This document shows, in pieces, positions 1-7,702 of a DNA stretch of 39,361 bases. Made by a program: the position numbers and the translations under genes. The DNA is taken from NCBI GenBank assembly GCA_943359455.1, contig CALRHL010000010.1:1-39361 (forward strand), written 5' to 3'. Numbering within the stretch: position 1 is the first letter of the stretch; every line of letters starts with the position of its first letter. Below the pieces are notes generated by a model. The model did no database searches. It had not been told where the DNA came from and was given only the letters and a program-made list of their open reading frames with translations. The DNA is from Candidatus Uhrbacteria bacterium RIFOXYB12_FULL_58_10 (GTDB lineage: Bacteria; Patescibacteriota; Patescibacteriia; UBA9934; GWF2-40-263).

Positions 1-647
1 CGGATTTTTTCTTCTGGAAAACCTCCGGCAACTAATTTGCCACGCATGTAATCGGATGGTGTCAAAAACAAATTCACTCGATTGCGATAAGACCCACGAT
101 GATAGTGATATTTAAACGCCGCGATTTGTGCGAACGTTGCCGCGTAAGAATTTTTGTGAAATTTAGAAAGCGTTCCTCTCATGAGTCCTATGCGAGAATA
201 ATCGGGACCGCATCCTTCGGCCCAAATGTTGTATTGCGGCGAAATAAGATGATGATCATGGACGGTCATGATGGTTGGAATTCGTCGATCGTGTAGTGCA
301 TCGAGGATCGATGGAGAAAGTTGGGTGTAAATATTATGAATGTGAGCAATGTCTGGACCTGTCGCTTCGATAAGTTGCGACATTTTTCGTTTTGCTTCAG
401 ACGAATAAAACATTTGTACAAACGTCCGCAGTCCGACGGGACTAAAGTCCCTGGGAAAACGAACGGATTCTGTTTGCATGAACGACGGAAAAAATTCTGA
501 GTATTGTGATGGAAAGTTATCTGGATGCTGCATCGCAAAAGGGATCACATCATGACCTTGCAATTCTAACCAAGCGGACAGATCAAGCACGTATCGCTCA
601 GCCCCGCCTTTCATGAAGTAAAATTTGTTGGCTTGCAAGATACGCAT
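1..647 (-). CDS. Glycosyltransferase family 4-like protein, N-terminal part (runs off the left window edge)
   Basis: Open minus-strand frame not in the ORF track because the stop lies outside the window. ATG at 647-645; reads MRILQANKFYFMKGGAERYVLDLSAWLELQGHDVIPFAMQHPDNFPS...EATGPDIAHIHNIYTQLSPSILDALHDRRIPTIMTVHDHHLISPQY..., a GT-B/GT4 N-domain pattern (KGGAERY, DIAHIHN, TVHD). Confidence 0.85.
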   Translation of the reverse strand, partial: MRILQANKFYFMKGGAERYVLDLSAWLELQGHDVIPFAMQHPDNFPSQYSEFFPSFMQTESVRFPRDFSPVGLRTFVQMFYSSEAKRKMSQLIEATGPDIAHIHNIYTQLSPSILDALHDRRIPTIMTVHDHHLISPQYNIWAEGCGPDYSRIGLMRGTLSKFHKNSYAATFAQIAAFKYHYHRGSYRNRVNLFLTPSDYMRGKLVAGGFPEEKI

Positions 648-660
648 AGGCTTTTTTTCT

Positions 661-720
661 CTCCCTCGCCCCGCCTCAGTTCCCTCCCCCTTGCAAAGGG
701 GGAGCTAGGAGGGGGTAATA
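661..720. repeat. GC-rich palindromic repeat, left flank of DUF559 gene
   Basis: ctcccccttgcaaagggggag hairpin inside ctccctcgccccgcc...ggagggggtaata; similar to 1131-1178 in opposite orientation. Confidence 0.6.
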
Positions 721-1103
721 TTGTTAAGTAACATGTTTTTTAAATTATCTTCAATCCATTCAATCAACATCTGCAACACTCCATCAATGTTACGAACTAC
801 GTCCAAATTCGTAACTCGTAAAACAGCAATACGATGTTTTTGAAAATATTTTGTTCGTCGTTCATCATATAATTTTGCTTCCAAAGAAAAATGACTATCA
901 CCATCCACTTCCACAACGAGACCGAGTTCAACCGAGTAAAAATCCGCAATGTATGGACCGATTCCGTGTTGTCGACGAAACTTGAATCCTTCAAGACGTT
1001 TATCGCGAAGCCGTGACCAGAGAAGAATTTCTGCGGGAGTAGATTCACGTCGAAGTTTTCGTCGATAATCCAATGAGTTAATTGGATTATGAATCGTATG
1101 CAT
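705..1103 (-). CDS. DUF559 / Vsr-like endonuclease-domain protein
   Basis: 132 aa; RRESTPAEILLWSRLRDKRLEGFKFRRQHGIGPYIADFYSVELGLVVEVDGDSHF is the classic DUF559 motif. Confidence 0.9.
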   Translation of the reverse strand: MHTIHNPINSLDYRRKLRRESTPAEILLWSRLRDKRLEGFKFRRQHGIGPYIADFYSVELGLVVEVDGDSHFSLEAKLYDERRTKYFQKHRIAVLRVTNLDVVRNIDGVLQMLIEWIEDNLKNMLLNNITPS

Positions 1104-1130
1104 ACAACACAGGATTTAACTTTCGGAGAC

Positions 1131-1178
1131 GTTACCTCCCTCTAATCCCTCCTTTGCATGGAGGGAGGTCGAGGTCGG
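1131..1178. repeat. GC-rich palindromic repeat, right flank of DUF559 gene
   Basis: gttacctccctctaatccctcctttgcatggagggaggtcgagg; overlaps the 3' end of the O-antigen ligase-like CDS. Confidence 0.6.
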
Positions 1179-2671
1179 TGCTGGTCTGATAAAACAACGA
1201 CAAACCCGCCGTACAGCCAGAGATAGAACGCAAGCGTTCTGATCTCAAACACCGTCGACAGAAACGCGTTCAAGGCAATTCCAATCATCGCAGCCGCCAC
1301 TCCTGACGCGAGTGCGCGGACGAACGGATCATCGCTTCGGCGATAGACACGTAGACATTCTCGAAACAACGCGATATACACCCACAGAAAAAATATCATG
1401 CCGAGCGTGCCTGTTTCTCCCCAAAGGGAAAACCAGTTGTTGTCGATGATTCCCTCGGTTCCGAAAACTCCAAACGGCAATCCGAGTTGCTCGTAGACTT
1501 TTGTGTTCCCGAGTGCTGCAACGGCTCCTCCACCGAATTGGCCTGGGCCAAAACCAAATAAGGGGGATGCGGGAATCACGGTTAATGGCGTCTGAACCAT
1601 CCAGAATAGTCTCCCGAGACCATAATATTCACCACGCCATCTGGCATAACTAAACGCTTCGTAAAAACGTTCAACGAGTGTCTGACCAGGAGCCTCGGTG
1701 ATGAAACGGACGTTAAGGCCAGTGACACCAAGGTAAAGGCCTGCAAACGCGACGAAGCTCACAATCGCAATCGTAATGCGACGATCGCGATGGAGGTAAA
1801 TGCCGATAAAAACGACACCGAGCAGAAAGGCAAACCATGAAGCGCGGGAATACGTGAGAACAAGTGCGGGGATACCGAGTCCGAACAGGGCGAAAATATC
1901 ATGTCGCCAGGTGATGTGACGTTTCGCGATCGTCTGTGCGGATGATCTAAGTTGGTAGTACATTCCAACCCCAATGAGCAAAAAGAAATACAGAAAATTT
2001 CCGAGTCGATCGTACCGGCCGAGTGTGGCAAAAATACGAGATCCTGGGTCCCAAAATTGTGTAACGCCTCCCGTAAGGGTGAGTTCGCCAAAAGAACGCG
2101 TGTCAGATGGAATAAGAATTTCGTCGAGCGGTGTTCCAACAAACGATTGAGTGATGCCAAGAAGAGATTCGAATCCGACCACGCCGAGCATGATAAACGT
2201 AAGTCGCTTCACATACTCACGATCGGGTTTGAGATAGATGACGATAAAAAAGACGAGGATGAAACGAATAATCTGCCGCATCCCCAAAATCGCGACAGAC
2301 GGCGGAACCGCATTAATAATCGCGGATGAAACCAAAATAATACAAAACAAAATAAACGGCAGATCGAGTGAAGTCGAACGTGGTTTCGTTACGCCTGCAA
2401 GAACTCTCCACACGACGATTGCACCAAGAAGATAGATGAGTCCCTCAGAAAAAAATCGCGCAAACACGTAAATTTCGTCCGGGGTAAATTTGAGGATGAT
2501 CGTTTCGAACGGAAGATAGACCGCGAGAAATGCAAGAGTGAGAAGTGGGCGGTACACCGTGATCGCGATGAAGGCAGTCGACAAAAGAATGGCGAGAACG
2601 CCAAGTGTTGAAAAGAAAAATTGCGTCGTGACAAGAAGCGCGAGAACGAAAATGAACGCGGGAAGGCGCAT
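1142..2671 (-). CDS. O-antigen ligase/polymerase family membrane protein (Wzy_C-like)
   Basis: 509 aa polytopic protein with LVLTYSRASWFAFLLGVVF and the large loop ...PLFGFGPGQFGGG...NNWFSLWGETGTLGMIFFL, typical of the O-antigen ligase family. Confidence 0.85.
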   Translation of the reverse strand: MRLPAFIFVLALLVTTQFFFSTLGVLAILLSTAFIAITVYRPLLTLAFLAVYLPFETIILKFTPDEIYVFARFFSEGLIYLLGAIVVWRVLAGVTKPRSTSLDLPFILFCIILVSSAIINAVPPSVAILGMRQIIRFILVFFIVIYLKPDREYVKRLTFIMLGVVGFESLLGITQSFVGTPLDEILIPSDTRSFGELTLTGGVTQFWDPGSRIFATLGRYDRLGNFLYFFLLIGVGMYYQLRSSAQTIAKRHITWRHDIFALFGLGIPALVLTYSRASWFAFLLGVVFIGIYLHRDRRITIAIVSFVAFAGLYLGVTGLNVRFITEAPGQTLVERFYEAFSYARWRGEYYGLGRLFWMVQTPLTVIPASPLFGFGPGQFGGGAVAALGNTKVYEQLGLPFGVFGTEGIIDNNWFSLWGETGTLGMIFFLWVYIALFRECLRVYRRSDDPFVRALASGVAAAMIGIALNAFLSTVFEIRTLAFYLWLYGGFVVVLSDQHRPRPPSMQRRD

Positions 2672-2690
2672 AGTCGTTTTAGTATAACAA

Positions 2691-2730
2691 AAAATCGGCA
2701 GTCACACACACATTCGTGTGGTGCTGCCGA
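2691..2730 (-). terminator. Rho-independent terminator of the 2742-4514 gene
   Basis: TCGGCAG...CTGCCGA stem with inner CACAC/GTGTG, followed on the minus strand by a T-run. Confidence 0.75.
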
Positions 2731-2741
2731 GAGAAGTTCCG

Positions 2742-4514
2742 CTAGGGGTTGGTGGCTTCGAACGCGCCGTAGCCGTCGCCGAGGTCGGTGGTGCCGCTCT
2801 GAACGAGCAGCGAGTCCACGTCCTGATACCCGACAAGTCCACCAATCGTGGTGCCGTCGAGTGCGACACTCTGCGAACCATCCGTGTACTCGACGTCCAC
2901 CGTAACGATGTCCGTCACACCCAGACAGGCCTCGAACTCCGCGATCGCGCGAGTTCCTTCCGAACCAGTCGTCTCGGAATACGTGACACCAGAAGGCGCC
3001 GACGTGTGGAAATCGCCATCAAGCGCCGAATTGTTCGACACCGTGACATTGAACTCGCTGATCGTGTACGCCGAGCCGACACTGAGTGCAAGCTCGATGT
3101 AGCAGACAAGCGAATCGTCGTCGCTATCCGTGAGACCGTCGCAGTCGTTGTCGACTCCGTCGTTCATCTCGGTCGCGTCGGGATTCACGTCTGCGTCGGT
3201 ATCGTCACAGTCGTCGCTGTTCGAGACGTACCCGCTCGGAGCCGTACAGCTCAGGAAGCTGTCTGCCGCATTGCCGTACAAGTCTCCATCGAGATCATGG
3301 TACCAAGTGGTCTCGTCGTCGGTCGACGCGTCGCAGTCGTTGTCGACTCCGTCGCACACTTCCTCAGCACTCGGGTTGATCGACGCATCGCTGTCATCGC
3401 AGTCGTCGCTCGTTTCCGAGAGAAGGCCGGTCATGTCGTCGCACGACGTCATCGAGAACGTTCCTGCGTAGCCGTCGACGTCGAAGTCGGTGTACCAGTT
3501 GGTCATGCCAGAGGCATCCCCTTCCGGATCGAAATCGTCGGCGAGCCCGTCACAGTCTTCGTCCGTGTCGTCCATGTCGCAGACTTCGGTCGCACCGGGG
3601 TTGCGCGCGGCATTGATGTCGTCGCAGTCGGTGTTGTCCGAAACGTAACCGGCGGAAGCCGAACAGGCATCTTCCGACATCGACGCGTCACCGTATCCGT
3701 CGGAGTCCGCGTCGGCGTAGAACGTGCTCGTGACACCTTCGTCAGTCGAGCCGTCGCAGTTGTCGTCGACCTCGTTGCACGACTCACTGGCACCCGGGTT
3801 GACGTCGATGTTGCCATCGTCGCAATCTGTGTCGTCCGACACATAGCCAGTCGACGCCTCGCAGACGAACTCACTCATGGTTGCGTCACCATAGCCGTCG
3901 GAATCCGTATCGGCGTAGAACCAGTCCATCAGACTCGACTCGTCGGAGACCGTGCTCGCGTCGCAGTCGTTGTCGGCCCCGTCGCACACTTCCGGCGCAT
4001 CCGGATACGTGTTGACATCCTCGTCGTCGCAGTCGGCTTCGGGGAAGTCGTAGTCCGGCGCAGAGCCGTACACGACCTCGATGTAGTTGCTCACGTTGTC
4101 GGAGGAACCACCGGTCTGGTCCGCGATGATCTCGGCGTTGCTGTCGGACGAATCGCACAAGAGTGCGATGTCGCCGTCACCGATCTCGCCGTCACCATCA
4201 TAGTCCTCGCACCAGCCGTCCTGGTCGCCGTCGTAGCAGTAGTCGCCACGATTGGCGCTCCCGTCCGCGTCGTCGATCAGATCGTCGCAGTCGTCATCGA
4301 TCCCGTTGGCGCAGAGCTCGTCTTCGCCGGGATTGACATCTTCGTCGGTGTCGTCGCAATCGACCGTTTCGCCGTACCCGTCGCCGTCGTTGTCGGCACC
4401 GGTTCCTCGGGAAACGAGTTCGATGGCCAAATCGTCATTCGACGACTGGCTGGTTTCAGGGAAGCTTGCCTCGCAAGCCGAGAGGAGGAGAGACGAGAGA
4501 AGGAACAAGCGCAT
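2742..4514 (-). CDS. MopE-type Asp-rich metal-binding-motif lipoprotein
   Basis: 590 aa; N-term MRLFLLSSLLLSACEAS lipobox; repeated DCDDxDxxxNPxAxEVCDGxDNDCDGxxD...FYADxDSDGYGD; SD GGAG upstream of ATG. Confidence 0.85.
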   Translation of the reverse strand: MRLFLLSSLLLSACEASFPETSQSSNDDLAIELVSRGTGADNDGDGYGETVDCDDTDEDVNPGEDELCANGIDDDCDDLIDDADGSANRGDYCYDGDQDGWCEDYDGDGEIGDGDIALLCDSSDSNAEIIADQTGGSSDNVSNYIEVVYGSAPDYDFPEADCDDEDVNTYPDAPEVCDGADNDCDASTVSDESSLMDWFYADTDSDGYGDATMSEFVCEASTGYVSDDTDCDDGNIDVNPGASESCNEVDDNCDGSTDEGVTSTFYADADSDGYGDASMSEDACSASAGYVSDNTDCDDINAARNPGATEVCDMDDTDEDCDGLADDFDPEGDASGMTNWYTDFDVDGYAGTFSMTSCDDMTGLLSETSDDCDDSDASINPSAEEVCDGVDNDCDASTDDETTWYHDLDGDLYGNAADSFLSCTAPSGYVSNSDDCDDTDADVNPDATEMNDGVDNDCDGLTDSDDDSLVCYIELALSVGSAYTISEFNVTVSNNSALDGDFHTSAPSGVTYSETTGSEGTRAIAEFEACLGVTDIVTVDVEYTDGSQSVALDGTTIGGLVGYQDVDSLLVQSGTTDLGDGYGAFEATNP

Positions 4515-4631
4515 GGTAGCTCCAGGTGCGCGTTTCTCACGTGTTTGATTACCCAGCGAATTCCGGATGTTTCTTGCACGAGAGGGGGATTTGTACAGTA
4601 TTGCTCAATATTTGTCAAACGCTCCTAACCA

Positions 4632-4673
4632 GAAAAAGAAAAATCCCCCAGCAAAACTCTCGTTTTGCTGGGG
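4632..4673 (-). terminator. Rho-independent terminator of the 4689-6437 gene
   Basis: Perfect CCCCAGCAAAA / TTTTGCTGGGG stem followed by a T-rich tract on the minus strand. Confidence 0.9.
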
Positions 4674-4688
4674 AAAGAGGCGAAAAGG

Positions 4689-6437
4689 CTAGTCGAGCCC
4701 GTCGCAGTTGTAGTCGACCCCGTCGTCCGACAACGGATCATCGGCTCCTGGGTTGATCGTGACGTTGCTGTCCGGATCCTCGTCGCTATCGAGAGTTCCG
4801 TCACAGTCACCATCCCCTTCGACGTAGCCAACGTCACAGACCGAGTCGTCGTCGTAGACACAGGCATCGGGACTGCCGTAGCCGTCTCCGTCGTTGTCCT
4901 CACAGCAGAAGATGCCGGAGGAATCCACCGTACCGTCGCAGTCGTTGTCGAGGAGGTCATCATCGACTTCGGTTGCATCCGGGCTGACAGACGAATCGCT
5001 GTCGTCGCAGTCGTCGGTGTTGTCTACGTACCCGACCGGCTGATCACACGAGAGCTGGGCTGACGACAGGTTGTCATCTCCATACCCGTCCCCATCTGCA
5101 TCGACCACCCAGTAGGTGGCATCCGCAGAATCGCTTCCGTCGGTCGCGCCGTCGCAGTTGTCGTCGACCTCGTTGCAGACTTCGCTCGCGCCCGGATTGA
5201 CCGCGCTGTCCGAGTCGTCGCAGTCGGTCGCGTCAGAGACGTAGCCGGCCGGAGCGGAGCAAGACGAGAACGTCACGCCCGCATCGCCGTAGCCATCGCC
5301 ATCGGCATCGTAGTACCACGTCCCGACATCGCTGGAGTCCGACTCATCGGTCACACCATCGCAGTCGTTGTCCGCTCCGTCACACGATTCTGCCGCACCC
5401 GGATAGGAATCCGAAGATGCGTCATCGCAGTCGGTCGCGTCCGAGACGTATCCCGAAGGTTGACTGCAGGCAGGCGTGCTCGAGGAGGAATCCCCGAACC
5501 CGTCGCTGTCCGCGTCCGTGTACCAGGTGCTCGCATCGACCGCGCTCGTCTCGTCGACGATCGTGTCGCAGTTGTCGTCGATTCCGTTGCAGGACTCGAC
5601 TCCGTCCGGACTCACCGCCGCGGCGCTGTCGTCGCAGTCGGTCGCGTTGGACGCGAATCCACTCGGCACTTCGCAGGCGGTCGTCGTTTCGGAGATGTCT
5701 CCGAATCCGTCACCGTCGGTGTCCACGAAGAAGGTCTCCGCGTCGAGCGCGTCGTCGTTGTCGACCGTACCGTCGCAATCGTTGTCGACCTCGTCGCAGT
5801 ACTCGTCGGCATCGGGATTCACGTCGATGTTGCTGTCGTCGCAGTCATCGCCGTTGTCCACGAGCCAGTCGGATGCACCATCACAGATCACGTCGACCGA
5901 CTCGTCCGGATTTCCGAACCCATCGTCATCCGCATCGTTGTACCAGGTCTCACCGACATTCTCGTCGATCGTGCCATCGGCATCGCAGTCGTTGTCGAGA
6001 CCGTCACACGCTTCGGGCGCCCCAGGGTAAACCGTGGCATCGTCGTCGTTGCAGTCCGTCGAGTCGGCCACGTACCCATCGGGCGGCGGCTCACACTCGG
6101 TAACCGAGAGCGCCGCGTTGCCAAACCCGTCGGCATCCGCGTCACGGTACCAGGTGAGCTCCTCGCACGGCACACCCGTGTCGGCAGTGTCGCCAGTTTC
6201 ACCCGTGTCAGACGTGTCGACCGGTTCACCCGTGTCGCCAGTCTCACTGGTGTCCGTATCTGTGTCCGCATCGGCATCCGCGTCTGCATCAGCATCCGCA
6301 TCGGCGTCAGCGTCACCCGACACCCCACACTCGTTCAGCGCGGAGTGAGGATCGCAGTCAGCCGAACCAGTCTTTCCGTCCCAATCGTAGTCACAGCCGC
6401 AGAAAAGAGCGGCAGCCAAGATAATCAGTCGCCGCAT
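4689..6437 (-). CDS. MopE-type Asp-rich metal-binding-motif lipoprotein
   Basis: ORF track starts at 6449, but SD GGAGG precedes the ATG at 6437-6435; MRRLIILAAALFCGCDYDW lipobox; many copies of the DCDDSDxxVNPGAxEVCNEVDDNCDG...DADGDGYGD motif. Confidence 0.85.
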   Translation of the reverse strand: MRRLIILAAALFCGCDYDWDGKTGSADCDPHSALNECGVSGDADADADADADADADADTDTDTSETGDTGEPVDTSDTGETGDTADTGVPCEELTWYRDADADGFGNAALSVTECEPPPDGYVADSTDCNDDDATVYPGAPEACDGLDNDCDADGTIDENVGETWYNDADDDGFGNPDESVDVICDGASDWLVDNGDDCDDSNIDVNPDADEYCDEVDNDCDGTVDNDDALDAETFFVDTDGDGFGDISETTTACEVPSGFASNATDCDDSAAAVSPDGVESCNGIDDNCDTIVDETSAVDASTWYTDADSDGFGDSSSSTPACSQPSGYVSDATDCDDASSDSYPGAAESCDGADNDCDGVTDESDSSDVGTWYYDADGDGYGDAGVTFSSCSAPAGYVSDATDCDDSDSAVNPGASEVCNEVDDNCDGATDGSDSADATYWVVDADGDGYGDDNLSSAQLSCDQPVGYVDNTDDCDDSDSSVSPDATEVDDDLLDNDCDGTVDSSGIFCCEDNDGDGYGSPDACVYDDDSVCDVGYVEGDGDCDGTLDSDEDPDSNVTINPGADDPLSDDGVDYNCDGLD

Positions 6438-6706
6438 GGCAACCTCCATTGATGAATGCCGCGAACAGGGGGTCGCAGCGGTTTGTTGAAAGAATCATGC
6501 CCTGATTTCCTCTCCTATCAGAACACAAACCTTTTATTTTGTCAGCAAAATATACCCCAAGACAAGGCATATTGTTACCATTTTTCCTGACTTCTGTCAA
6601 TAGAAACGGATAGAACAGAAAAACAAACCCAAATTTCCCAATAAATCCACAACAAAACCCCTTTCCCACTCCCTCTTCATACATCCTTACCATCGCAAAA
6701 CTAAAC

Positions 6707-6740
6707 GAACCATCTTGACGCATATGCTTCAACTTGGTTC
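6707..6740 (-). repeat. 34-bp near-palindrome copy 1 (inverted relative to copies 2 and 3)
   Basis: GAACCATCTTGACGCATATGCTTCAACTTGGTTC, the exact reverse complement of copies at 7367-7400 and 7516-7549. Confidence 0.95.
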
Positions 6741-6782
6741 TTTCATATTTTGTTCTATGAGAACGGTAAAACTTCCACTGGA

Positions 6783-7343
6783 CTATTTCATCGGTTCAGA
6801 TCCAATGTAAATTTTTACCCAGTCACTGACACCAAGAATTTTTACGAGAAGCTGTAGATCTTTGGCAACATCACAACGTGTTCCCCAAACACTCAATTGA
6901 ATTTGTGTAAATCCTGACATCTTCAAAAATCGCCGCCAGAACTGGCGTGCAGTTCCTGAGCCAACTGGAAAATCAAATAAGACAAGACACCAAGCATCTT
7001 TCGTGAGCGCTTTCTGATTTAACGAAATTCTTTTTTTTAATGATGCAACAATCGCATCGCAAGAAAGTTGTACAACAAGTTGTTCCCCACGAGTATGCTC
7101 TTCCAACACCTTTCGTTTTTTGAGCATTTGTATCGCGCGCCGATTCCGTTTTTCTTCTTGAATCGCTTGCCATTCCGTTGGTGACAATCCACTTAACACG
7201 GCATGTTTATATTCTGACTGATGACCAAGAACCCATGTAAGTGTTTCAAAATCTGTCAGCAGTACATCAAGAACTCCCGCAATAGCTGATCCATGCGTAA
7301 TCTCTTTTTTATTACGAGACGTCACTAGTTTTTTCTTCGCCAT
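6783..7343 (-). CDS. PaaX/Cas2-like domain protein (putative transcriptional regulator)
   Basis: Likely start MAKKKLVTSRNKK at 7343. C-terminal CLVLFDFPVGSGTARQFWRRFLKMSGFTQIQLSVWGTRC...KIYIGSEPMK matches the Cas2-like fold of PaaX-type proteins. Confidence 0.7.
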   Translation of the reverse strand: MAKKKLVTSRNKKEITHGSAIAGVLDVLLTDFETLTWVLGHQSEYKHAVLSGLSPTEWQAIQEEKRNRRAIQMLKKRKVLEEHTRGEQLVVQLSCDAIVASLKKRISLNQKALTKDAWCLVLFDFPVGSGTARQFWRRFLKMSGFTQIQLSVWGTRCDVAKDLQLLVKILGVSDWVKIYIGSEPMK

Positions 7344-7366
7344 ATAAAAATAGCATATCACACGAG

Positions 7367-7400
7367 GAACCAAGTTGAAGCATATGCGTCAAGATGGTTC
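7367..7400 (+). repeat. 34-bp near-palindrome copy 2
   Basis: GAACCAAGTTGAAGCATATGCGTCAAGATGGTTC, 24 bp upstream of the proposed PaaX/Cas2-like start codon. Confidence 0.95.
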
Positions 7401-7515
7401 TTTAATGAGGTGTGTGAATCGGTGGTGAAAAGTATGCATCTTGACGAAGTTTAATACAACGCAAAATCCACCAAACGCCTTCTTTTTCACACATATCTTA
7501 ATCACAAAAACAAAC

Positions 7516-7549
7516 GAACCAAGTTGAAGCATATGCGTCAAGATGGTTC
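7516..7549 (+). repeat. 34-bp near-palindrome copy 3
   Basis: Identical 34-mer to copy 2. Confidence 0.95.
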
Positions 7550-7570
7550 TAGTGAATATTCTTCAGTGGG

Positions 7571-7626
7571 TGATGTGATGATGTGATGATGTGGTGATGT
7601 GGTGATGTGGTGATGTGGTGATGTGG
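7571..7626. repeat. 8-bp tandem repeat (TGATGTGR)x7
   Basis: TGATGTGA x2 followed by TGATGTGG x5. Confidence 0.95.
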
Positions 7627-7630
7627 TTTA

Positions 7631-7689
7631 ATAAAAACGACCCGTGTGAGTGGGCATTTGCATCGCTGCATTTGTCCACTCACACGGGT
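7631..7689 (-). terminator. Rho-independent terminator of the 7703-9580 gene
   Basis: Perfect 14-bp stem ACCCGTGTGAGTGG / CCACTCACACGGGT, then a T-run on the minus strand. Confidence 0.9.
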
Positions 7690-7702
7690 TTACGTTTGGC
7701 CT

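Noticed and set aside
2718-4628. 636-aa plus-strand ORF
   Set aside because: Antisense to a well-supported MopE gene; V/R/I-rich repetitive product is the shadow of GAC/TCG codons in a GC-rich repeat.
5460-6452. 330-aa plus-strand ORF (and the 228-aa ORF at 5417)
   Set aside because: Same antisense shadow effect over the 4689-6437 gene.
6707-7549. CRISPR array next to a Cas2-like gene
   Set aside because: Only three repeats, one inverted, with unequal spacing (626 and 115 bp) and no cas1 or effector nearby; not a CRISPR array.
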